This document shows, piece by piece, positions 26,408-34,137 of a stretch of 64,000 bases of DNA. Numbering within the stretch: the stretch's first letter is position 1; each line of letters starts with the position of its first letter. The stretch spans positions 124,001 through 188,000 of the forward strand of contig CAWCQQ010000013.1 of the NCBI GenBank assembly GCA_963797675.1. The letters run 5' to 3'. The position numbers and the translations under genes were made by a program. Source of the stretch: DASQPR01 sp963797675. Its GTDB lineage: Bacteria > Actinomycetota > Actinomycetes > Mycobacteriales > Micromonosporaceae. Under the pieces are notes generated by a model. That model saw nothing but the letters and a program-made list of their open reading frames with translations. It did no database searches and was not told the origin of the DNA.

Positions 26408-27799
26408 CTACGCCCCGCGGCCGAGTGGAATAGGCACCGGATAGTCGCCGGTCATGCATGCCGTGCACAGTCCCGGCTTCGTCGGGCTGATCGCCTCGAG
26501 CATCGCGTCGAGATCCAGATAGGCGAGCGAATCGGCGCCGAGATATTCGCGGATCTCCTCGACGTCACGATGAGCGGCGATCAGTGCCGACCGGTCGGTC
26601 GTGTCCATGCCGTAGAAGCACGGCCACCGGTACGGCGCCGACAGCACCCGCAGATGGATCTCGGCGACGCCGACGTGACGCAGCATGCGCATCGTCTCGC
26701 GCAGCGTCGTCGCTCGGATGATCGAGTCCTCGACGACGATGATCCGCTTCCCGGCGACGTTCTCCTTGATCGGATTCAACTTGATCCGTACCGCGTTACG
26801 CCGCAGTTCCTGGCTCGGTGCGATGAACGTACGGCCGATGTAGCGGTTCTTGATGAACCCGTCGACGTACGGGATCCCGGACTCGTGCGCGTAGCCCTGA
26901 GCTCCCGGAATGCTGGAATCCGGGATCGGGATCACGGCGTCGGCCTCGACCGGGGACTGCCGGGCGAGCGCCTCCCCCATCCGCTGGCGGACCCGGTGCA
27001 CATTGTCGCCGCGCAGCTGCCCGTCCGGTCGGGCGAAGTAGACGTACTCGAACGAGCACAAGGTCGGGTTGATGCGCGCGGCCGGGAACGCCTGGATCGA
27101 GCGCACGCCGTCGGCGTTGATGATCACCATCTCGCCCGGAGCGATCTCGCGGACGATCTCCGCGCTGATGACATCGAGCGCGGGAGTCTCCGAGGCCAGC
27201 ACCCAGCCGTCGTCGAGCTTGCCGAGGAACAGCGGCCGGAAGCCGTTGGGATCACGGATCCCGATGAGGCTGTCATCGGTCAGCATCACGAAGGAGAACG
27301 CGCCCGACAGGCGCGGCAGCATCCGCTCGAGAGCCAGCACAATGTCGGGGTCGCGAACGAGCTCCTGGCTGAGCAGCTCGGCGGCGACATCACTGTCGCT
27401 GCCGTCGCCGTCGAGGTCCAGGCCGTGTTCGTCGATCAGTTGCCGGGTGTTGACGAGGTTGCCGTTGTGGGCGAGCGCGAACTGGAACCCGGCCACGAAG
27501 CGGTAGACCGGCTGTGCGTTGTCCCAGGTGCTTCCACCGGTCGTGGAGTATCGCGTGTGCCCGATGGCCAGGTGGCCACGTAGCGCCGCCAACCGGTGAT
27601 CGTCGAAGACGGTCGACACCAGGCCCATACCTTTGTCGACCCAGATCTTGGCGCCGTCACTCACGGCGATGCCGGCGGACTCCTGCCCGCGGTGCTGCAG
27701 CGCGAAGAGTCCGAGATAGGTCAGATGGGATACCGGCGCACCCGGCGCCCACACTCCGAAGACTCCGCAGGCTTCGTGGATCTCGCCGTCACTGGCCAC
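26408..27799 (-). CDS. purF: Amidophosphoribosyltransferase
   Basis: PurF catalyses the first committed step of purine synthesis (PRPP + glutamine to phosphoribosylamine). The N-terminal propeptide of about ten residues precedes the nucleophilic cysteine in EACGVFGVWAPG, followed by YLGLFALQHRGQESAGIAVS, typical class II glutamine amidotransferase sequence. The PRTase half has the PRPP motif RIIVVEDSIIRATTLRETMR and the C-terminal cysteines in GLCTACMTGDYP that can ligate an Fe-S cluster. Length 463 residues. The GTG at 27799 is the likely start. It is transcribed away from the injection-system locus, and its 5' flank forms the longest gene-free gap in the window. Confidence 0.93.
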   Translation of the reverse strand: MASDGEIHEACGVFGVWAPGAPVSHLTYLGLFALQHRGQESAGIAVSDGAKIWVDKGMGLVSTVFDDHRLAALRGHLAIGHTRYSTTGGSTWDNAQPVYRFVAGFQFALAHNGNLVNTRQLIDEHGLDLDGDGSDSDVAAELLSQELVRDPDIVLALERMLPRLSGAFSFVMLTDDSLIGIRDPNGFRPLFLGKLDDGWVLASETPALDVISAEIVREIAPGEMVIINADGVRSIQAFPAARINPTLCSFEYVYFARPDGQLRGDNVHRVRQRMGEALARQSPVEADAVIPIPDSSIPGAQGYAHESGIPYVDGFIKNRYIGRTFIAPSQELRRNAVRIKLNPIKENVAGKRIIVVEDSIIRATTLRETMRMLRHVGVAEIHLRVLSAPYRWPCFYGMDTTDRSALIAAHRDVEEIREYLGADSLAYLDLDAMLEAISPTKPGLCTACMTGDYPVPIPLGRGA

Positions 27800-28115
27800 G
27801 CGTCAGACCATAGCTGGTCTGCGTCGGATCAATGGGGACGGGACTGCAAGGGACCGCAGGGATGACGAGGGTCCATCGATAGCCGTACGGTGGCACCCGT
27901 CATCCCAACGGCTTGATCCTTCGCCGGCATAGCTCGATGACAGTCGATCAGATATGACCTTCGAGCAGCGCATCAGCTCGCCACACAGCGGCAACGCATT
28001 GATCATTCAGGTCTCCGTCAGGATGACGGATAGACGACATTCGGTCGATCCTACCGTCACCGTCTGCTAATTACAGAGGGAACAATCAGCCTCTGCGATG
28101 CGGAAGGACCTGCCG
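27800..28115. other. Gene-free gap between purF and the injection-system locus
   Basis: About 316 bp without a supported gene between two divergent units. It must hold the purF promoter and probably the promoter of the first injection-system gene. The sequence is clearly less GC-rich than its flanks, especially at 27940-28090. I see one strong inverted repeat (27859-27906, listed separately) but no convincing -10/-35 pair, riboswitch or tRNA. Confidence 0.6.
27859..27906. repeat. Inverted repeat (9-bp perfect stem) upstream of purF
   Basis: GGGATGACG (27859-27867) and CGTCATCCC (27898-27906) are perfectly complementary and can extend by two or three pairs past a bulged A. The 30-nt loop is too long for a typical intrinsic terminator and there is no T-tract. 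It could be an operator, or an attachment-like scar at the edge of the injection-system locus. Confidence 0.5.
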
Positions 28116-28964
28116 ATGGCGATTCAGGCAGTCTCGGGCAAGGCACCGGTCACGTTCACCGACTCCTTTGGCGCGCAGCGATCGGTGCCGCTGGCGGCCT
28201 TTCAGCTGAACGGTTCGACGATCCAGCTCGATTCCGCGTGGAGCGCGGTGTTCTCGCCCGCCGACGCGGTGATCCTGCTCGCCCTCGCGAAGGCCAAGGT
28301 GCTCGCCGGCGAGTTCGCGCCGCCGCCGGTCATCCCGCCGGCACCGGCGCTTTCGTTCGCGGCCGTGACACCAGGCCCCGAAGGCAACGGCATCACGGTG
28401 TCCATCCAACCGGATCCGGGACCGTTGCTGACCACGAAGTTCCTGATCAACGCCGTCGAGACCGACACGTACACGGGAATCGCCGACGCCACTGCGGCCG
28501 CCAACACGATCGGTGTCGACGTCGCCACCGGTACGCCGGGCAGCCCACCGGCCGGAAGCGGGCTCGTCACCGTACAGGCGGGCAGCATCGCGGCCGGCGC
28601 CGACCTGCCGAAAGACGGCCAGTCGCTGTCGGTGAAGTCGAGCGCGGTCAGCGTCGTCGCGGCCGACGGCACGACCGTGCTGTTCAAACTCGTGCCGCGG
28701 GCCGGCTACTCCGGATCCGGGATCCCGGTGACGATCGCCCTCGATCCGGGCGGCCACACGTTCACGCTGACCGCGACGTGCGATGCCGGCAACACCACCA
28801 ACAAGGTAACCGCCGCCGGACTGTCGACGCTGCCGTCGGCTGTCGCGTTCCTGGTGAGCGCACAGGCGCCGCCGAGCGGACTGGCTCTTCCGGCCGCCGG
28901 CCCTGTCCGGCTCAGCGGCGGTGCAACCGGTTTACCCGCCAGCGGCAGCGCGTACACGAGCTGA
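28116..28964 (+). CDS. Beta-rich protein heading the contractile injection locus, unknown function
   Basis: A 282-residue protein I do not recognise. Three parts can be seen: an N-terminal segment of about 70 residues (KAPVTFTDSFGAQRSVPLAA, LDSAWSAVFSPADAVILLAL), a proline-rich hinge (FAPPPVIPPAP), and about 190 residues of short beta-strand pattern with the recurring PGPEGNGITVSIQP-like turn that is also seen in contractile sheath insertion domains. No signal peptide. The ATG at 28116 is preceded by GGAAGGA at a good distance, so it is preferred over the ATG at 28098. It directly precedes the sheath gene and probably heads the transcript, so an accessory sheath or shell role is possible. Confidence 0.6.
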   Translation: MAIQAVSGKAPVTFTDSFGAQRSVPLAAFQLNGSTIQLDSAWSAVFSPADAVILLALAKAKVLAGEFAPPPVIPPAPALSFAAVTPGPEGNGITVSIQPDPGPLLTTKFLINAVETDTYTGIADATAAANTIGVDVATGTPGSPPAGSGLVTVQAGSIAAGADLPKDGQSLSVKSSAVSVVAADGTTVLFKLVPRAGYSGSGIPVTIALDPGGHTFTLTATCDAGNTTNKVTAAGLSTLPSAVAFLVSAQAPPSGLALPAAGPVRLSGGATGLPASGSAYTS

Positions 28965-29046
28965 TCCACCGATTCCGTGACCGCTGATCCTTGCCGGTCA
29001 CACCAGGACCGTCCACTGACCTGACGCGCCGCGAGGGATGACAGCC

Positions 29047-30675
29047 ATGCCAGTCACACCCACCTATCCGGGCATCTACATCGAAGAAGTGCTGAGCAAC
29101 GCGCACACGATCACGGCGGCGCCGACCTCGGTCACCGTCTTCATCGGGTACACGCACCCGTTCAAGACGAAGCCGTCGAACTACGGCCAGGCCATCCAGA
29201 TCTTCTCGTTCACCGACTACGAACGGGAGTTCGGCGGCCTGTTCTCGGTCGACTGGCTCGGCGACGACGTCGGCCGCGCGGTCAGCGAGTTCTTCCTCAA
29301 CGGCGGTGCCGTCGCCTACGTGGTGGCGCTCCAGGCGTCGTACCACGACCTGGTCACGTTGACGCCGTCGGACATCGAGGCGCCACTGTTCGACCTGCCC
29401 GGCGTGGCGGCCAGCACCGGCATCCGGTTCACCGGCCTGGAACCGGTCGACGGCACCAAGAAGCTGACCGTGTCGGTCACCAACGTCCGCGCGACCACCG
29501 GCACCACTCCCCTGGACCTGGCCGACATCGTCATCACGTACGGGACCCGGACCGAAACGTACCGGCGGGTCACGCTTAGCCAGCCGCCGGCGCCGGCCGA
29601 TGCCGGCAACACGCTGGACAAGCGGATCGGCACCGTGGACGCGCCCATCTCCACGCTGGTCACGGTCGCGCCGATGCCGACGTTCACGTACCCGACCGCA
29701 TGGCCGTCCGCGCTCGCGCCGTCCGCGCTGACCGCACCGAACCTGCCGTCGAACCCGTACACCACCTACGAGCCGGGCGACTTCGCGCCGGCGTTCGCCG
29801 AAGACGGGTCCCTGGACAAGGTGTCCATCTTCAACCTGCTGCTCACACCGGGCGTGTGGGATCAGCCGGTGGTCTCCGAGGCACTGGCGTTCTGCGAGCG
29901 CAAGCGGGCTTTCATGATCATGGATCCGCCGGCTGATGCAGGCGCCGACCACTCCAGCGATCCGCTGCCGCTGATCGGTGACATCATGTCCGACGCGGTC
30001 AGCGGCCGGATGATCCCGAAGAGTCAGAACGGTGCCCTGTACTTCCCGTTCCTGAAGTCGACCGATCCGGAGACCGGTACGCCGGTGACGGTCGCGCCGT
30101 GCGGTTTCGTGGCCGGCATCTACGCCCGCGAGGATACCAACCGCGGCGTGTGGAAGGCACCGGCCGGTCTGGAGACGATCGTCGCGGACACCACCGGTGT
30201 CGTCCCGTCCGGGGTGATGACCAATGCGCGGCAGGGCACGCTGAACCCGATCGGGGTGAACTGCCTGCGCGGCTTCCCCGGCATCGGGACGGTGGTGTTC
30301 GGTGCCCGTACGCTCGTCGCCGCGAACCCCGCGTTCCAGCAGTACCGCTACGTGTCGGTCCGGCGGATGGCGTTGTTCCTGGAACAGTCGCTCGCGACGA
30401 GCCTGACCTGGGTCACGTTCGAGCCGAACGACACGCCGCTGTGGGTGTCGATCCGCACCACGATCGAGAACTTCATGCTCGGGCTGTTCCACCAGGGCGC
30501 GTTCCAGGGTTCGACGCCGAGCCAGGCGTTCCAGGTGGTCTGCGATGCGAGCACGACCACACCCGACGACCAGGCCAACGGCGTGGTCAACGTGGTGGTC
30601 GCGTTCGCGCCGCTCAAGCCGGCCGAGTTCCTCGTCATCAAGCTCGCCCAGCTCGCCGGCCAGCCGGCCGCGTAG
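29047..30675 (+). CDS. Contractile sheath protein (Afp2/Pvc2-like)
   Basis: A 542-residue phage-tail-sheath protein. The N-terminus TPTYPGIYIEEVLSN is the canonical sheath start (PGVYVEE). The middle insertion is beta-rich, and the C-terminal part has the usual core: YFPFLKSTDPETGTPVTVAP, CGFVAGIYAREDTNRGVWKA, LNPIGVNCLRGFPGIGTVVF, GARTLVAANPAFQQYRYVSV and a final RMALFLEQSLATSLTWVTFE-type block followed by VVNVVVAFAPLKPAEFLVIK. It polymerises around the tube and contracts to drive it. The ATG at 29047 fits the family start; the ATG at 29038 is the alternative. Only one sheath gene is present, unlike Afp loci with three. Confidence 0.93.
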   Translation: MPVTPTYPGIYIEEVLSNAHTITAAPTSVTVFIGYTHPFKTKPSNYGQAIQIFSFTDYEREFGGLFSVDWLGDDVGRAVSEFFLNGGAVAYVVALQASYHDLVTLTPSDIEAPLFDLPGVAASTGIRFTGLEPVDGTKKLTVSVTNVRATTGTTPLDLADIVITYGTRTETYRRVTLSQPPAPADAGNTLDKRIGTVDAPISTLVTVAPMPTFTYPTAWPSALAPSALTAPNLPSNPYTTYEPGDFAPAFAEDGSLDKVSIFNLLLTPGVWDQPVVSEALAFCERKRAFMIMDPPADAGADHSSDPLPLIGDIMSDAVSGRMIPKSQNGALYFPFLKSTDPETGTPVTVAPCGFVAGIYAREDTNRGVWKAPAGLETIVADTTGVVPSGVMTNARQGTLNPIGVNCLRGFPGIGTVVFGARTLVAANPAFQQYRYVSVRRMALFLEQSLATSLTWVTFEPNDTPLWVSIRTTIENFMLGLFHQGAFQGSTPSQAFQVVCDASTTTPDDQANGVVNVVVAFAPLKPAEFLVIKLAQLAGQPAA

Positions 30676-30686
30676 GAGGAGTCACG

Positions 30687-31196
30687 GTGTCCAAGCCGTT
30701 TTCGGTAAACGTCAGCCGGTTCGACCCGTACAAGTCGTATCGGTTCCTGGTCTATTTCGGGGCGAGCGCGACGCCGGTCGCCGGCGTGAGCAAGGTCGGC
30801 GCGTTGAAACGCTCGGCCGATGTCGTGGAGTACAAGGAGGGCGGCAACGCACTGATCCGCAAGGGTCTGGGCCGCACGAAGTACGACCCGATCACGTTCG
30901 AGCGCGGCATCACCTACGCGGACGAGTTCGAGTCGTGGGCGAACGCGAGCCAGGTGCTCGACAAGGGCTCGCCGAACACGTCGCTGCTGAACCTGCGCAA
31001 GGAGATCCGCATCGAGCTGCTCAGCGAGCAGGGCGTACCGGTGCACCGCTATCTCGTGCACCGCGCGTGGGTGTCGGAGTATCAGGCGCTGCCGGACCTC
31101 GACGCCGGTACGAACGCGATCGCGATCGAGCACATCAAGGTCGAGCACGAGGGCTGGGAGCACGACCTGGCGCTGGCCGAGCAGCAGGAGACATAG
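30687..31196 (+). CDS. Inner tube protein (gp19/Hcp-like, Afp1/Pvc1-like)
   Basis: A 169-residue tail-tube protein of the T4 gp19 family. Characteristic segments are FDPYKSYRFLVYFGASATPV, VSKVGALKRSADVVEYKEGG (the exposed loop) and TKYDPITFERGITYADEFES, ending with a long strand region IAIEHIKVEHEGWEHD. It stacks as hexameric rings to form the lumen. The start is the GTG at 30687 with GGAGG 8 nt upstream; it is 11 nt after the sheath stop. Afp-type loci have a second tube paralogue that starts the tube at the baseplate; none was found here. Confidence 0.92.
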   Translation: MSKPFSVNVSRFDPYKSYRFLVYFGASATPVAGVSKVGALKRSADVVEYKEGGNALIRKGLGRTKYDPITFERGITYADEFESWANASQVLDKGSPNTSLLNLRKEIRIELLSEQGVPVHRYLVHRAWVSEYQALPDLDAGTNAIAIEHIKVEHEGWEHDLALAEQQET

Positions 31197-31200
31197 ACCG

Positions 31201-32007
31201 ATGCCGCGGACACCCATCACGGGCCTGGTCGTCGGCTGGCGTGACGCCACTGGGCACGACGATCTGCTGCTGGTGGAGGGCCGTGGCGATCTGGCGACGG
31301 CGGTCCGCGTGGTCGGGCACCGTGCGGAACTGCCGCCGGACCAGGACGGTATTCGGCCGACCGCCGACGAGTTGCCGGTCGGTGACATCGACGCGTTGAT
31401 CGTGGCGATGCGGGTCGAGCGGCTCGGGTCCGGCATGGTCGCGGAGATCACCTGCGGCCGCTGCGAGGCACTCGCCGATATCGACTTCGACCTGGTCGCC
31501 TACGCCGAGCATCGCCGACCCCGGCGCAGCCGTGCCGCGGCACCGGCCGCCGAGCCGGGTTGGTGGCGGCTGCTGCGATCGGCGACCACGTTCCGCCTGC
31601 CGTCGGCCGCGGATGTGCTGGGCGCCGGTGCGGAGGCTACGAACGACGACGCGGCTCGGGCCGCGCTGGTCGCCGCCTGCATCCGCGGTGACGTGTCAGC
31701 CCCCGCGGTACGCGCGGCGGAGCGTGCCATGGAGACGCTCGCGCCGATCCTGCGATCCACCGTCCCCGGAGCCTGCCCGGAGTGCGGCGCGCCGGTCGAC
31801 CTCGATCTCGACGCGCGCGCGCTCTGCCTGGCCGAGTTGGGGTTCCTGGCCGGTGCGGTGCTCGACGAGGTGCATCTGCTCGCCGCGGCCTACCACTGGA
31901 CCGAACGCGACATCCTCGATCTGCCGAGCAGCCGCCGCAGCGCGTACGCCGAACGGGTCCGCGTGGCCAGCGGCGCCGCCGATCCGGCCGGAGTCTCCGT
32001 TGGCTAG
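31201..32007 (+). CDS. CxxC-containing protein, candidate baseplate hub assembly chaperone
   Basis: A 268-residue protein, 4 nt after the tube gene. It has two CxxC-type pairs, CGRC near residue 85 and CPECG near residue 195, that could bind one or two zinc ions. The C-terminal helices (ARALCLAELGFLAGAVLDEV, HLLAAAYHWTERDILDLPSS, RRSAYAERV) resemble the T4 gp26-like 'baseplate hub assembly chaperone' proteins that occur next to tube genes in contractile systems. The assignment is by pattern and synteny only. It would act during baseplate assembly in the cytoplasm rather than in the finished particle. Confidence 0.55.
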   Translation: MPRTPITGLVVGWRDATGHDDLLLVEGRGDLATAVRVVGHRAELPPDQDGIRPTADELPVGDIDALIVAMRVERLGSGMVAEITCGRCEALADIDFDLVAYAEHRRPRRSRAAAPAAEPGWWRLLRSATTFRLPSAADVLGAGAEATNDDAARAALVAACIRGDVSAPAVRAAERAMETLAPILRSTVPGACPECGAPVDLDLDARALCLAELGFLAGAVLDEVHLLAAAYHWTERDILDLPSSRRSAYAERVRVASGAADPAGVSVG

Positions 32008-32842
32008 GGTGCCGGCGCGCGGCGGCTACCTCAGCGCGCTCGTCGATACGCCGGGGCGTCGTACGTCGGCGCGGCAGGTCCGGGCGCCGTACCGGCCTGC
32101 ATGGGGACCGGATGTCGAGCCACTGCCCGCCCGCGATGCGAGTCGCCCCGCGCCGGTGACCCGGCCGCGTGCACCGAGGCCGACGGTGGACAGCGCCGAC
32201 GTACCGGGCGTGCCCGTGTCCCGGCGTCCGACCGTCTCCGACCAGGATCGTGTCGTCGACCGCACTGCAGACCCCGCCCGAAACCGCGGCCAAGACCCCG
32301 GTCAGGATCGCCGCCGGGATCGCGGCGACCGGTCGGACACCCGGATTCCGCAGCCGACCCGGACCGCGTCGGCGTCCCCCGTACCGACCCCTGACCTCGG
32401 CAACCGTCCGTCCGCCGTGGTGCCCGCTCGCACACCGGATGCGGCCCAACCTGCGCCGGTCGCCCTGCCCACGGCCGCCGTGCCGACGGACCGTTCCGTG
32501 CCGTCGCCCACGCGACCGGCCGTGGTGAGATCCCGTGGCGATCGTTCGGATCCGCCGCGCCCGGCTCCCCGACCCGACGCCGCCGTGCCGCCGCGCGCTG
32601 ACCGCATGACCCGGCCGGAGCCGGTACCGGTGCGGGTGACGCTGCCGGACCGGCCGGCCGCGCGCCTGGTCGCCGCTCCCCCGCCGACGCAGCCGTCCGT
32701 CCACATCGGTGTCGTCGAGGTGCGGATCGTCGCGCCGGCGCCCGCGCCCGTTGCGGCGCCGGCACCGCCGACGCGTACCGTCGCTGCACCGGCGACCCGG
32801 ATCAGCCGTCCGGCCAGCCAATTCGGCCTGGCGCAGGGGTGA
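32000..32842 (+). CDS. Pro/Arg-rich disordered injection-locus protein
   Basis: A 280-residue low-complexity protein. About 230 residues are a basic Pro/Ala/Arg/Asp/Val mixture (e.g. PRAPRPTVDSADVPGVPVSR, DPARNRGQDPGQDRRRDRGD). The C-terminus ends with a short ordered block, PSVHIGVVEVRIVAPAPAPV, then a Pro-rich run and RPASQFGLAQG. I recall similar 'VxIGxVEVRA' tails in actinobacterial phage and injection loci, which suggests a short binding peptide. The probable start is a TTG at 32000 overlapping the previous gene by 8 nt, with GGAG 6 nt upstream; a GTG at 32009 is possible. Function unknown; a flexible scaffold or length-determining role is speculative. Confidence 0.6.
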   Translation: MARVPARGGYLSALVDTPGRRTSARQVRAPYRPAWGPDVEPLPARDASRPAPVTRPRAPRPTVDSADVPGVPVSRRPTVSDQDRVVDRTADPARNRGQDPGQDRRRDRGDRSDTRIPQPTRTASASPVPTPDLGNRPSAVVPARTPDAAQPAPVALPTAAVPTDRSVPSPTRPAVVRSRGDRSDPPRPAPRPDAAVPPRADRMTRPEPVPVRVTLPDRPAARLVAAPPPTQPSVHIGVVEVRIVAPAPAPVAAPAPPTRTVAAPATRISRPASQFGLAQG

Positions 32843-32846
32843 TCCG

Positions 32847-34137
32847 ATGTACGACCTGTCCATCATCACCGACGCGATCCGGCAGATCATCATTGATGCG
32901 CTCGCGTCCAGCCCGCTGTTCGGCGGCCTACCGCCCGGGTTCTCGGTCGCGGTGTCCGGCCAGCATCCGCAGCAGCCGCCGACGACGTCGGACTGCGACC
33001 TGAACCTCTACCTGTTTCACCTGACCGAGAACAAGTATCTGAAGAACTCGTTCTGGACGCAGGCGTCGATCACGAACCAGCCGCCGGGTCCGCCGCGGCA
33101 GCCGGTCGCGTACGAGCCGCTGTGTCTGGATCTGTTCTTCCTGCTGACCGCGCAGTCGCAGACCAGCTACGTGCACGAGCAGCAGGTGATGAGCATCGCG
33201 ATGCGGGCTCTGCACGAGTACGGCACGTTGAAGCTCGCCACCCCGACGTGGGACGGGACACAGGCCGTCTCGGAGGTGTCGATCGGGTTGGAGTCGCCCG
33301 ACCTGGGACGAGTTGAGCAGGCTATGGCAAGCGTTGACGGTGCCGCTGCGGATGGCCGCGCAGTACCGGGTCGGGGTCGCGATGCTGATGCCGGAGCAGG
33401 GCCTCGTGGACCAGCCGCATCCGACGAAGTGGACGCTGCTCGGCGGGCCGACGGCGTCCGATCCGTCGGTGCCGGTGCTGTTCGGGACGAGCCGGCACGT
33501 GACGTTCACCGCGCCGGTAACCGGTGACCGCGAATACGACCAGACGCCCGCCGCGGCGGCTCCCGCGCCGACCGCGATCGTCGGGCAGGAGTTCATGCTG
33601 CGTGGCCTGAACATCCTCGACACGTGCCCGGTCTACCTGGTGACCTACACCGGCACGACGGAGACCGAGACCGATATTTCGACGTGGCGGCAGCCGTTGA
33701 CGAAGCCGTACGTCACCGCGCCGATCGACGGTATCCCGTTTCTGCTGCGCCCGCCGGCCCCGCCCGCGGTGTGCCCGCCGCCTGGCCAGTACGGGCTGCG
33801 GATCGGCACGGTCGCCGATCCGTCATGGCGGTCCGCGACGGTGCCGTTCCTGATCGCGCCGTGGCTGGACCCGACCGGTGGTCCGCTGCTCACCGCGAGC
33901 GGCGGGATCTTCACTGCGCTGACCGCGAACATCCCGGCCGCCGGCGCCGAGGTGCGGCTCGGCACGACGTCGCTGAACCGGATTACGTCCGGGTCGCCGG
34001 CGGCGGGCGAATGGCTGCTCACCGGTGCGACGCTGACGTTTGCCGCGCCGTCCGGCATGGCCGCCGGCCAGTACGCGATCCGGCTACGCGCCGCCGATAT
34101 CGAATCGGATCCGGCGTTGTGGGCGGTGCTGACATGA
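32847..34137 (+). CDS. DUF4255 protein, Afp16/Pvc16-like tube cap, frame broken once
   Basis: A 429-residue protein once repaired. The N-terminal DUF4255 domain reads IITDAIRQIIIDALASSPLF, DCDLNLYLFHLTENKYLKNS and PLCLDLFFLLTAQSQTSYVH. The rest, in the next frame, has AAQYRVGVAMLMPEQGL and Ig-like beta segments. DUF4255 proteins (Afp16/Pvc16) cap and terminate the tube and sheath in eCIS particles; the C-terminal extension is long for the family. The break lies at about 33297-33302, where one surplus base in a CCCGACC run must be removed. It ends with an ATGA overlap with the ATPase gene. Confidence 0.85.
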
